This document shows, one piece after another, positions 43,101-54,419 of a DNA stretch of 64,000 nucleotides. Each line of letters opens with the position of its first letter. Position 1 is the stretch's first letter. The stretch lies in assembly GCA_018806985.1 (NCBI GenBank), contig JADANN010000192.1:744001-808000 (forward strand). Direction: 5' to 3'. The stretch is from Angiostrongylus vasorum (lineage: Eukaryota; Nematoda; Chromadorea; Rhabditida; Metastrongylidae). The notes below the pieces were generated by a model. The model was not told the DNA's origin. It did not search any database and saw nothing but the letters and a program-made list of their open reading frames with translations. A program made the translations under genes and the position numbers.

Positions 43101-43950
43101 GGGTTTAACCAGACCATTATTCGCCTATCGGAAAAACGTCGCTGTTGACAACGTCGACCAAGAGTAGGATCGTCACGTTTACGCTATAAAAGCGCAGATT
43201 TCGAAAATGAGCAAGGAAGGTCTGTCTCCAGAAATGCTCGCATAAAGAGAATAAAAAAAGACCTCAAAAAAGCAGAACAGTAGACATATTCGAATCTGCA
43301 AGCTGGAAAAGGCATTCGCAAAAACACCGCCAGTTACAAAACTAATACGATTGGATACCGACGCCCAGACGGAACACTACAGCGTCCAGAAAGTCAATGG
43401 AGGAAATCATTCACGATTACTGCTCAGACATCTTCAACAGACACGTCCACCTTTCGTCATATGAAATAAAGGAAGATGGATATGCTGTGCCACCGGTTCT
43501 CTCTTCCGAAATCCGACAGTCAGATAAGCAACGAACATCTTGTCCGTAGAGAATGAGATAATTAAGCACCTAAAGAATTCTCTGCCAGTTCTCAGGATCT
43601 GTTCTTCACACTAGTTTAGCTGTTGAAATGCATGGATCCCTTCCAATGAAGAGCAAGTAAGAGTGTTTTATTGTTCGAAAAAGAAGACTATGACATCAGC
43701 AATTACGTCCAGTTTGCTCTTCACTGTCGTCTTTGAAGCCTTCATTCTTATTTTCACTAGCTCACGGAAAGCTTTCGACTAAGTTGAGACGAAAACGGTC
43801 CTGGAATCTCTTGACATCAAGGGTGTGCCTAATCGATGTGCAAAGATTTTTTGGGAGCTGTATAAAAGCTTCATAACCAACACATCACTACTCTATAACG
43901 GTGTAAAACGAGGGGTTAGGCAAGGCGATACCATCTTCACAGAATCTTCA
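40125..43950 (+). mobile_element. RTE-B, broken (left arm)
   Basis: Long 5' region (40125-41560), then endonuclease traces: RNDV-like IRSNDVIGIAKTRRYC near 41775, DPFN-type GFNTNF replacing GDFNA near 42765, HNEIDHVIVN near 42935. RT fragments follow (LFEKEDYDISNY near 43668; GVKRGVRQGDTIFTE near 43900). About 570 bp between ~42,075 and ~42,640 has no equivalent in RTE-A. The region between the NYRP and KAFD motifs is collapsed. At 43950 it switches to a different RTE copy, whereas the right-arm partner continues ~125 bp further into motif C. Confidence 0.85.
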
Positions 43951-45285
43951 GTAAAAGAGTGTAAGGGAGTGGCGTTGTTTAAAAAGATGAACTCCCGCAA
44001 TATTGGCTATTGCCCCATCTGCTTACTGTTCCTCGTCTACAAACTTAACACACACGTCATCCTAAACAGGGAATGACAGAACACTGGACGAAGGTCAGTC
44101 ATGTGAGCAAGCAGGGTTTCGAAAAGGATTTAGAACGATGGACCACATCCACACGCTAACAAGACTCATCGAAGTATCGCGAGAGGACAAAAGACAGCTC
44201 TGTCTCACTTTCATCGATTTGAAGAAGGTCTTTGACTCAACTGAGATGGAAGCAGTCATGGAAGTCCTTGATAATCAGAGGGTCCCTACTCGGTGTGTGA
44301 AGAATCTTAGTGGGCTATACAAAGATTTCACAACCAAGATTTCACCATTCTACGACGATACTAATATCGACGTCAAAAGAGGGTTAGCCAAGGCGATACC
44401 ATCTCGCCAAAATTATTTACCGCCACCCTCCAGAACGTCATGCGAGCATTGGAATCGGATAACATGGGAGTGAAAATCGATGGTCGACATTTACACCATT
44501 TTCGCTTTGCTGATGGCATCGTCCTTATAACACCAAACATTACCTAAGCGGAACGAATGCTTGCCGACTTTGTGAAGAACGATTAGTTTCGTATACCCCA
44601 TTCACGCTCAACGGAACGATTATCTCCGAATGCTCCAGTTATGTCTATCCATGTCGGGAAGTCAACATGTTGAACGACTTAGCTGCAGAGTTGAGCAGAA
44701 ATAAACGAGCGGCTGAGGAGCTTTCAAGAGCATCGACGATGTAGTGAAGAGGACAATGAACACTCGACTCCGTGCCCGTCTTTTCGACTCAACGGCACTT
44801 CCTGCCCTAACGTATGCGTCAGAAACCTGGTCGCTGCGTAAGCAGAATGAAAGGTCACTCAGCGTTATCGAAGGCGCAGTCGAAAGGATGATGCTAGGAG
44901 TATCCCGTTTCACACAAGTAAGGGGATGAGATCCGAAGCTCCGTCCTGCGTCAGCGATCAGAAATCAAAGATGCCGTTCTGTACGCCAAACAGTCGAAGA
45001 TAAGGTGGGCTGGGCACGTAATGCGTATGAATGACAACCGATGGACATGAGCTGCTAGTGAATGGATTCCTCGGAATGCCAAACGTACTGCAGGGAAGAC
45101 CACCAACGCGATGGTCAGAGTTGTTCACGAGAAGCCTAGAAGAAAGATATGACGCTCGACGAGTCTCTAGAGCGAGCAAAACGCACTGGACAATTGTTGC
45201 ACGTGACAGGGAAAAATGGAAGATTTACTGGCGCCCGCTCAGGTCACTCGCCGATCAGCGGGACTACAGGTGACCTCATATTAGT
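43951..45285 (+). mobile_element. RTE-D, RT half (spacer)
   Basis: Starts at KECKGVALFKK, equivalent to a point before RT motif A, although the sequence to its left has already passed motif B. Two RTE copies are therefore joined out of order. It then reads NIGYCPICLLFLVYKLNTHV, MDHIHTLTRLIEVSREDKRQ, TFIDLKKVFDSTE (motif A), VKRGLAKAIPS (frameshifted motif B), FADGIV (motif C) and ends DREKWKIYWRP. The catalytic second Asp of FADD is Gly here (44515-44517), so this RT is dead even without its frameshifts. Confidence 0.87.
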
Positions 45286-45359
45286 TAAAAAATCGATGAG
45301 TGATCATGCAAAATTAGTACTACGAGATTTTGTGATGTGCATCGAAATAGTCAACTGCA

Positions 45360-45850
45360 GTGGATAAGAATACCGACATAGGTCTTCAGACTTTTTTGAT
45401 CTTCATCGCAAATGAGCAGATTCTTTATCTGCTCATAGTTGATGCGTCAATGCTTAGTTCTGCAAAAAAATTTAGTAAAGACAATAAAACATAAGATAGG
45501 GAAGTCTAAGGTCGCTGGTTGTAGTTGTGCTGAGAGTGACACTCAATGTCATTTATACGCATTGGCATTTCATAGAGAATTTTCCCATCTTCCAGAGAAC
45601 GTTTTCAAAGCAAAGGCTTCCTCTCTCTGCTGAATTGGCGTGTGTTTGTTGAAGATCGGACGAAACACTTCCTGCTTTTTTATAGAGGATTCCGTAGATT
45701 TGAAAAACGCAATGTGATATAGTGCAGCTCACGTCAAACGTTAAGAAGGACAATGGATTTTGCTTTATATAATATACCTGGTCTAGGTGGCACAGTTTTC
45801 GCCCCTAGAAAGGTTCCCCACTTTTTTCTCCAATACTTTGTATGTTCGAT
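45360..45850 (+). repeat. astacin-upstream module, spacer copy 1
   Basis: Diverged relative of 35330-35880: ATGCTTAGTTCTGCAAAAAA, GTGACACTCAATGTCATTTA, GCTGAATTGGCGTGTGTTTG. There is no astacin exon next to it; RTE-D ends just upstream. Confidence 0.65.
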
Positions 45851-45999
45851 GTGCTAAAGGGGAGACAGTAGATCACTTTTTCATTCCTGAGCTTTGGAGT
45901 TTCATAAATTTCTGCACGAGTTTTCGAACTCATTATTGTAGAAATTTAGAAGGTTAATAGATTAGTACTATCATGGTTTATTTAGTCAGCAGGAGTGAG

Positions 46000-46300
46000 G
46001 AACAGAAGACATCGAAGCGTTAGCTAAATAAACATCTTTACCAAATTCGTGTTACCTCAATAATCGAAGTTGATTATTAACGCCAATGATTTCCGCAATT
46101 CGCTAGTTCACATAATACCGACTGCTGCAGGATTAATTCTGCCGAACCACACTCACCTTTTTGTGCAAAACGGTTGTTGACTGGTTGTCGACTGATAACG
46201 ATTTCTTTTCCTGCCGACAATCCATCCTGCAGCAGTTAGTACTAAAACAGCTAGCGCATGAGAAAACAATACGTTTGCGAAAACGACTTTCAGTTAACTT
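46000..46300. mobile_element. P repeat pieces, mirrored
   Basis: AGTGAGGAACAGAAGACATC then GAAGCGTTAGC (46000-46030) is the P end. CCGACTGCTGCAGGATTAAT (46119) and its complement-type CAATCCATCCTGCAGCAGTT (46220) form two P starts facing each other, about 100 bp apart. Confidence 0.55.
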
Positions 46301-47275
46301 CGGAGTGAATAGTCATCTCTTCGAGTACATCACATATCTAATATCTCTCTCTAATACTCTCTAATGTCGCTTTCTGTTATCTTAATATATATCGCTTTCT
46401 TTGTTCCATTCGTATTTGTCCAAGTGGTCACGGTGCCGGCCGTTCTTTGAGATCCGCGATTTGGAACGAACATTGCATATTAATCCGACATGAAAATTGT
46501 ATTCGTGGCAACTACAGGGATCTGGGGAAGACCTCGTGAGGACAGGTGAGGACCAAACTCTACGACATGGCTTTCGGTCTGATCTTGGGAATCAGTTCGT
46601 GTTTTGCAATTGCACGATTACGGTGCAATACCTTTATCACTGTTATCACTAAATACGAGATATAATCGCATTCAGGCGCCTGAGAGAAGGAAAGACATCC
46701 ACTCAATCTCTTATAGTTGTGACGAAGCCGTTTGCCTAAGGGATGAATTCGAGACAAAGCTCATTGTGATCAAAAGCTGATGGAATACCCGTAGAAGTCA
46801 GTTCTTGAAATTTTCCAAGTGTTCAACAAAGCACTACATCTATTTCTTTCAGTTTCTGCTGAACGAAAGGCGGCGAAGGTCTTTCTGTTTAGAGCTTCAA
46901 TCGCGAATTTGGAACTGTACTCAGTAAGTAGGCTGGGCAAAAACGCAAGCAGTCTTTATATATCGCTACAATGATTACTGTTGGGAAAATGTTCAGTTTT
47001 CAGAAAAATTCCAAACACGCAAATGTTGTTGATAGTCAAGAGCTTACCAAAAAAACCTGTGCCATTTCCACATAAATGAGCGAAGTTTCTTTTGAAATAA
47101 AGCGGACCAAAGCTAGATAAAACAAACTGGTTGAAAAAAACGCTAAGCCATTGGTTGCCGATTCTTTAACTAATTTTTTCCTGGATATCTTAGAAATACC
47201 AGAAATTTTATGGCGACTTTCGATCTAAAACCGTCCATATCTCCTCAGAGTGCAATGTCTTAATTGACTTTTCAC
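46301..47275. other. spacer sequence; includes the diverged astacin intron 1 side
   Basis: No complete gene. From about 47,090 it resembles intron 1 of the left astacin gene (TTTTTTCCTGGATATCTTAG with CCATATCTCCTCAGAGTG). No exon 2 equivalent was found further down, so the third astacin copy appears to end here. Confidence 0.45.
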
Positions 47276-47416
47276 CTCAAACTCTGTGAGTTCGCTCTGT
47301 TTGGCTTTCTGACTATCGTGACGACCGGAAGTGAAACCATCCATTTTAACCCCAGCATTGAGTATGCTACAAAACGTCAATACGATAGAAGTTGCGAGTA
47401 GTAGAACAATGCTCAT
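47276..47416 (-). pseudogene. third astacin first exon (spacer)
   Basis: Minus strand, ATG at 47416: MSIVLLLATSIVLTFCSILN, then the propeptide KMDGFTSGRHDSQKAKQSEL ending TEFE at a GTGAAA donor. It is about as long as exon 1 of the two complete copies but carries several substitutions. The surrounding order (first exon, SINE-2 remnant at ~47.64 kb, module) is that of the arms. With no downstream exons nearby it is probably a relic. Confidence 0.75.
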
Positions 47417-47639
47417 CCCTGAATATTGTGATTCCACCTAATACTAAATGAAGAAGAACTATGGAAATGTGAGCGACAACTTCAACTCCTTGCGCAATTG
47501 CTAATTCCTTTAATCTCACATTTCAGTCACTTAATATTTGAAAAAAATAATTAATGATCATTAAAAAATTATTACTGCACGTTTCGGGACCATTCATGCT
47601 CACTTCTGCAAAAGAAAAGAACTGTTAGAAAATACAACC

Positions 47640-47960
47640 ACAGTGATGCTGAGATGTTTGCAAATTTCCGGACGGCAGGTGTGTATGGTGCGAAGTTAGA
47701 AACTGTAATGAAGAAGGAAGAAAACGCTGGTGTCGCTGGTGGTTGTTACGCTGAGAGTGTCACTTGATGTCACTTATATGCATTTGCTTTCCAGAGAGAA
47801 TTTGCTCAACTGCCAGACAACGTTTTAAAAACAAAGATTTGCTTCCTGTGCTGAATTATTGTGTATTTGTTGAGGATCCGACAAAACATTTGCTACTATC
47901 CACGGAAATTTCAAAAAATGGGATGTGATTTAATACCGCTGATGTAAAACGTTGAAATGG
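47640..47960 (+). repeat. SINE-2 tail remnant plus astacin-upstream module, spacer copy 2
   Basis: CAGTGATGCTGAGATGTTTG and CGGACGGCAGGTGTGTATGG (SINE-2 complement) run into GAGAGTGTCACTTGATGTCA and CTGAATTATTGTGTATTTGT of the module. The SINE head is deleted. Confidence 0.6.
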
Positions 47961-47997
47961 AGCATGAACTTGGATTTTGCTCCATGTATTATTCTCT

Positions 47998-48370
47998 CCT
48001 CCCTAATGGTTTACCGCTTCACCGTGGCTTGCAGATATTCCTGGGGTGCCAGACTGCAATGTACAGCGGAGAGATTCATCAGCCAAACAGGGTCTCCCTG
48101 GCTGAGAAGGATCCCGGCTTTACACCAGGTGGCCCAGATAAGAGTAAACCATTATCAAGATCCACCACCTGCCTGCTACCACACAATCCACATGGTGGCA
48201 AATCTCGCCTGTGATGGTGTCGACCTGTGGTATACTTTCGCCTGGCTGACCTCGGATCTCCAGGAAACCACAATGGCTAAACTAGCGAAGCTCCGAAAAA
48301 TGGAGATTATGCGTGAGGCCCGCACAACCAGTAAGGACGGGCCATCCATCCAAATGAGTAAGCACTGTTC
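47998..48370 (+). repeat. Rep-D copy
   Basis: Plus-strand copy (TACCGCTTCACCGTGGCTTG, AGGGTCTCCCTGGCTGAGAA, CTGACCTCGGATCTCCAGGA, AGTAAGGACGGGCCATCCAT). The overlapping 167-codon frame here is not open in the other copies. Confidence 0.78.
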
Positions 48371-49175
48371 TCCACCTAGTTCCACAGACATAGGTTCCCA
48401 CCCAGGAGAGCTTCCCTCTTTCTTTTTGAAATGCTTTTTAAGCTATCTATATTGAGCGAGAATTTTTTTTTCGCTGCTGAGTTTTAGCGTTTATGTGTCT
48501 ATTTGTGGTATTTGAACTCATTCTGTCGAAACTCAATCACATTTCTCAGTGCGCATGCGTTCTTTTTTATGAAAAGAAACTCAACGAATTTATAAAAGCA
48601 GCTGAAACGTAAAAAACCAACGTTAATAGCAACCCTTACACCAGCTGAGAAACTACGCGGTCTCATTCTTCTAAGGTGCTCCATCATTTATGGCAATATC
48701 TCACTAATTTTTAAAAGCAGCCAGATTTCTATGCAGATCGTCATAGGCTTACATCACTGGGAACAATTAAGCAAAGAACAAGCACGATTTTGTTTTCGGT
48801 GCTCCACGAAATTGATGCACTACTTCGCGCCATTCTCAAAACTAACGCGCCCGAGTGAACTGCATTCAGCAAATAAGTAACCGCGAAGTGATTTTGAAGT
48901 CCATGGGTTTGATTTCGTCTAAGGAAACTCGAAGTGTCCTTTGAGGAAGCACGGATAACCGACAATAGTATTTCCTTGGAAATAGTTTCATGGATTATCA
49001 AACTAGAACGAAGCTTCAAAAAGTTCCACTCGGTCGAAGTTTCAGCGCTTCGCCTTTTCAAGAAAAAACTAATGAGTCAATTCGATCTTTCATGGGTTTT
49101 AGTTCTCGTGATTAGGTTCCTCGTTGTCACATGAAGTCCAATCTACTCGAACGAAGCAGAAGTAAAATTTGATCA
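48371..49175. other. spacer, nothing recognised except a weak PLE motif
   Basis: No gene supported. On the minus strand near 49065, CTTGAAAAGGCGAAGCGCTG then AAACTTCGACCGAGTGG resembles the PLE terminal motif. Confidence 0.3.
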
Positions 49176-49372
49176 CTTTATTTATGGTTGCTACCAGACT
49201 TGTTTGGGAGGACAGCAGCACTGGCTCGATGCATCGGTAGGCCACCGTGAGTTATCGTAAAGGTCAGATATGCATTCAATCACTTCCAACGATGCCTGAT
49301 GAAGTCGAATGCATGGCGCATCTATCAGAGGATTGATCAACGCCGAGAGTTTTTAGAGCTTTATTTATGGTT
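49176..49372 (+). mobile_element. 5'-truncated SINE-1 with 14-bp target-site duplication
   Basis: CTTTATTTATGGTT occurs at 49176-49189 and exactly again at 49359-49372, bracketing a SINE-1 that starts inside the body (GCTACCAGACTTGTTTGGGA) and ends GCCGAGAGTTTTTAGAG. A few bases of the right repeat could belong to the SINE tail. 5' truncation plus a target duplication is the mark of LINE-type retrotransposition. Confidence 0.88.
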
Positions 49373-49384
49373 AGAAACCGCTAG

Positions 49385-52300
49385 GGAGCTATAATAACGA
49401 TATTATCAACAAAGCGAGGATTCGTGTAGTTGCCGACCATCGACTTTCACTCTCGTGTTGTTTCATTCCAGTGTTCTCATGAGGTCCTTGAGACTGGCAG
49501 TAAATAATTCTGTGAAGATGGTATCGCCTTGCCTAACCCCTCGTTTTACACCGTTATAGAGTAGTGATGTGTTGGTTATGAAGTTTTTATACAGCTCCCA
49601 AAAAAATCTTTGCACATCGATTAGGCACACCCTTGATGTCCAGAGATTCCAGGACCGTTTCCGTCTCAACTTAGTCGAAAGCTTTCCGTGAGCTAGTGAA
49701 AATAAGAATGAAGGCTCCAAAGACGACAGTGAAGAGCAAACTGGACGTAATTGCTGATGTCATAGTCTTCTTTTTTCGAACAATAAAACACTCTTACTTG
49801 CTCTTCACTGGAAGGGATCCATGCGTTTCAACAGCTAAACTAGTGTGAAGAACAGATCCTGAGAACTGGCAGAGAATTCTTTAGGTGCTTAATTATCTCA
49901 TTCTCTACGGACAAGATGTTCGTTGCTTATCTGACTGTCGGATTTCGGAAGAGAGAACCGGTGGCACAGCATATCCATCTTCCTTTATTTTATATGACGA
50001 AAGGTGGACGTGTCTGTTGAAGATGTCTGAGCAGTAATCGTGAATGATTTCCTCCATTGACTTTCTGGACGCTGTAGTGTTCCGTCTGGGCGTCGGTATC
50101 CAATCGTATTAGTTTTGTAACTGGCGGTGTTTTTGCGAATGCCTTTTCCAGCTTGCAGATTCGAATATGTCTACTGTTCTGCTCTTTTTGAGGTCTTTTT
50201 TTATTCTCTTTATGCGAGCATTTCTGGAGACAAACCTTCCTTGCTCATTTTCGAAATCTGCGCTTTTATAGCGTAAACGTGACGATCCTACTCTTGGTCG
50301 ACGTTGTCAACAGCGACGTTTTTCCGATAGGCGAATAATGGTCTGGTTAAACCCCAGTTTATGATAATTTTGGGATTTCGTTTCCCCACCTTAGCTGCTT
50401 ACTCTCGTTCCCGCGAGAAATGGACTCTTGCGCAAAAGAGTGATGGGCTGATTTGTTTTGGGAGATTGGTTCGCCAAAACCTTTGATTTACTATTACGTG
50501 GTCGATTTCGTTATGGCAGTTTCCATAGATAGATCACACGTCCTGCCTTAAATTCGGGTCTTCTGGAGTTGTGAACTAGCATAGCTACTATTTGTCCTCA
50601 CAATAACCCCCAAACAGCTGCTCACTCTACTCGTTCCGTTTCTCCTAATGTGACGTTCTTCATGCATTTTTCTCACTCCAAAATTAGTGTTAAATCCTCC
50701 ATTGAGGATCTGAGAGAATGTATGATCTTCTCTCTTGGTATGTTCCATATAGGAACTATTATCCAAATGGCTCCTATCTTCTGTATTAGCGACCACCTCA
50801 TGCACTTGCTCCGCAGCTGGCTAGAAAGGATTCTGTAACTTCTTTGCATAAACTGTTCTTCTTTGTAACACAGTTCGGGCACTGAATGAGCAGCTGTCAC
50901 TGCTTGTACTTTTTCAGCATCTGCTGTTCCAATGAACCTTTCGTACGAGCAGGTGCGCCCTTCTACACGTACTTTCTGTATAAACCATTGTATACACTTC
51001 ACGAACTTTCTGTGGATTTAACTCTACAAGATTGTACTAATTGAGACACTTTTTAAAACCTCTCTTTAAGCGCTGTCTCTAGTCCGCTGTGTCAAAGCCC
51101 CACCCATTACGGAAGGAATAATAGCAGACAACCGGTTAGCTTTCTTAGTGTTCGTAGTACTCTTCCAGTTCTGCCAACTCATGGAAATCGTCCAACTAGT
51201 GCGCTTCCAACCCGTCTCGTATACTTCGCTTCGCTGTTTTTTGCTATTATTGTTGCTACAGTCATACAAATTATAAGTGTCCCAAGGTGTTCGACTCAAT
51301 GATCCACACACAGAAGACCAGCATGGCAGCCACAAAGACTAATATTCCGAACTACTTGGTATGTATATAAAGTTTTGAATGCCACACCGTATGAAGGTCT
51401 CGGCTTCGTTTTCGTCATAGCTTTACTTCGATGCCTTTACGACGAACATTGTCAAACTTGGCATTGATCCCCATTTCTTTCACCGTAGTCATCCGAAATA
51501 GTTTGCTAGTTGCTAGAATGAATCGATGCCGACCTCGTTTAGTCAGAACGCCAATGCAACCGACTCTTTTATTGCGGTATACGTAAAGGAACAGTTCTTG
51601 TTCGGTATCGCAGACGGCGTTAAGTAGGCAATATCTCCTTGTCTTAGCTATTCCAATAACGTCGTTACTTCTAATTCTAGCCCGCAATAAATTGCTCAAA
51701 TGTAGGTTTACGTGGACTATGGGTTAAGATCGCAAACTCAGGCTTTCAAGATTTAGGTTACCTGGAATGTATGACTTTACAACCTTCTCCGTGCTCCACT
51801 TATTCAATGATTTAGTTGGTGACGCTTCAGAGGAATCAGCTCCATTTATTCTACTATTTGTTTCTTGATACACGTGTGTAGCTTGCCGGGCTATCAGTGT
51901 TGTGGTTGATAGGCCCATGGATAACTTGATGGTCTCTCTCAGAGTAGAAGCTACGCTAGAGGGTACTCCAAACCACCTCTAATGTACTTTCCACTCACCT
52001 CACTGCAGGCTTTTTCTAGACTGACATGTAGCATACAGTTTGTGTAAACGAGAACCCTGCCACTCACGCATGCATAAACATGTCTATGTAAACCCGGAAA
52101 GCATACGTTAGATCGTTGCAGAACGAACTATACGTCCATTCCATGGAACTCAAAGAATACAAGACCATCTACAACTAACCTCTTATCCGTCGCCGGAAAG
52201 CGTTCCAGGATAGATCTTAACTAGCCGGGATGGAATCCCATGAAGGGATTTGTGGCTTATGCATGTATTCTCTGCAAAATATGGCCACATGTGATTTGAC

Positions 52301-53330
52301 ATGTTGACGAATACGTGGTAGCTAGAGATAATACGAGAAGAAAGAAAAACAGTACCCAGTGTCTAAGTCCACATGACTCTTAGGACAATTACGAACGCGA
52401 CTTTTGTAATCCCCAGCACCGCGTTTCTGTGAACCATGACACTGATTACTAATTCAGTGATTTCTAAAAGAGCGAGACACAAGGTTTTTTGTCACATAAT
52501 TTGTTCACGGTCGTTGACGTTCATTGTTTTCAGTTAACTTAACTATGCTGTGCAAAGTGACGCACCAAGTGTAGCAGTTAAAAAACAAAATAGGAATCTA
52601 TACTCTGTGGGATATCCATAAAGTAGCGCCGCACCCCTTTCGAAAACATCACAGAAACGCGAAACTATGTAGTTCCAAAGCTGGTTCAGTAATCGCTTTC
52701 ATTTACTGCTTGCGGATTCTGTTTCCTACCGTAAAATCAGTTTGTTACTGAAACAGTTTTGTTTGTTTACTGTTGTTTACTACAGTTTTGTTACTGAAAC
52801 ACAAGGATTTCCTCAACAAGTGCATTCAACCGTTCCTTTAAGAATATACACCCTATTTGTTTTGCCTTTTGCAATAATTCCATTCTCGTATGATTGATAT
52901 TGAGATTTTATACAAAAAAAAGCTGGAAACGTTTTTTGCTAGAAAGAATGCTCCAATTTGATCTTGAAATTTCATATACTGGCTTTTTTCGGACAACATG
53001 AGTTATAAGTTGTTACAATTGGGTCAAACGTCTGTTTAGTGATTAGCAGCACATCTCATGGGGTACATGTGAAAAAGGGTTCTTCATCGAAATTTCTTGG
53101 AGAAAATATGCCGCATTTGGAAGAAATTGAAGCATCTATTCTGGTGGGCTGTGAATTTTTGGTATGTGCATGAAACAGAAAACTGTGAGTAAAAATAAAA
53201 ACGAGTTTGCTTCCAGCACTTTCCAGTCAAAATTCTTCTTCATACGTCTTGTTTCGACATTTTGCTCTCCAAATTGCAAGCAGATCGCTCGTAGAGGTCC
53301 TTCTACTACTCTTATTCCCGCTGAACTAAT
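49385..53330 (-). mobile_element. RTE-B (right-arm copy)
   Basis: Partner of 40125-43950 with nearly identical sequence. It extends about 125 bp further, to a defective motif C (RFVDNIVIIAP instead of FADD-type) at about 49,400-49,440. The endonuclease region and the ~570-bp interruption are the same as in the left arm. Confidence 0.85.
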
Positions 53331-53799
53331 ATTTTAAAGGGCGTTCTTCTAAAGCGAATTTAGATAAATTGTAAGGGGCAAGAAACATGAGTTCGTGTGT
53401 GTTCGTGGACTATTAAGTTGACAAAGGGTGGTAAAAGCTTTATTCGGTAGACTTTCACGCACGTTCGACTTCTTCAGAAGCATGTCTTCGATTGCGTACA
53501 GCCATTCATCCACGCCGTATGGGTGGCTATTCGCTACAGCATAGAGTCAAATTCACTGAAATGGAGCACCGCTCAAATCCACACATATTCATCGTCAAAG
53601 ACAAAGAGAATATCTTCAGAAACGAGAAATCGAGAAAAGAGTCTGCTCATGGGTGTGCTGATTAATCATTCTTGTGTCATTTTCAAACGATTCTATCGAG
53701 GCCGATTTTTGTCGCTTACACTGAAACGCTTAGGGTAAAAATAAGCTTGTTTCGCAAATTCTTATCAATACTATGCGCTCCAGCAAGCATTCTTCTGTT

Positions 53800-54110
53800 G
53801 ATAAGCTAACGCGCGGTTGATAAAAATCTCTTTCCGACTAACCTTCCGGCGCTTTGGCCTTTTTCAGAACTGGATTGCTCCGAGTCGAATATCCACAGTT
53901 CCTTCTTTTTTCTAGTGTGGGCCTTCGCGATTACATTGAGTGGAATACACTGGAGCAGCGCCCGAATGAAATAACCTCACTCGCCATTGAATTTTTATAC
54001 AGGACATTTGTTGACTGTTCCTTAATAAATCGTTCGCTTTTTTGCTAATAATCCACCCAACAGCAGTCGTTAGTTAGGACACAGCACAACAATATTTGAA
54101 AAACTGGCTA
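53800..54110 (-). mobile_element. P repeat (right arm)
   Basis: Partner of 39350-39660, between the two RTE 5' regions. The hammerhead-like strings appear in complement at 53,860-53,885. Confidence 0.62.
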
Positions 54111-54419
54111 TGCTTTAACTTGGGCATGACTAATCAACAAGACAGAAATAACGTGAGATTGATGAAAAGAAAAAGCAGTCTCCGGATCCAGTGGTATGAA
54201 CCTAGTCGAATGAATTAACATCACGAAGGACCACATCGAAAGAACGAGCAAATGTGGACAAACGAAACGACACGGATCAGTCTGGATCTAAAGAAGTCGA
54301 AGGCACCAAAATGTTAGTCGATTAAAGACTTTTTCCGAAATCAAATTCGGGTTGGCGTACGGAGGGAAAAAAATAAACATCGGTTCTGTTGTTCAAATTC
54401 CAAACTAAACTTTAAACTT

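Larger units (their letters stand above)
32250..43950 (+). repeat. large inverted repeat, left arm
   Basis: Reverse-complement partner of 49513-63785. Many landmarks pair at a constant coordinate sum: about 93,457 for 38-43.9 kb, about 95,824-95,852 for 34.6-37.7 kb (after a 2.4-kb indel), and about 96,030 near 32.8 kb. Open frames such as those at 41539-41733 and 41758-42042 are identical to their partners. Outside about 34,562 the match drops to paralogue level. The inner edge falls inside an RTE element. Confidence 0.93.

Noticed and set aside
47952..48455. 167-codon frame, the longest in the window
   Set aside because: It lies inside a Rep-D copy; the equivalent frame is interrupted in the other three copies, and no domain is seen.
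51066..51335. 89-codon frame (minus) as a host gene
   Set aside because: It lies in the ~570-bp interruption of RTE-B and is present only because of the arm duplication; no domain or splice evidence.
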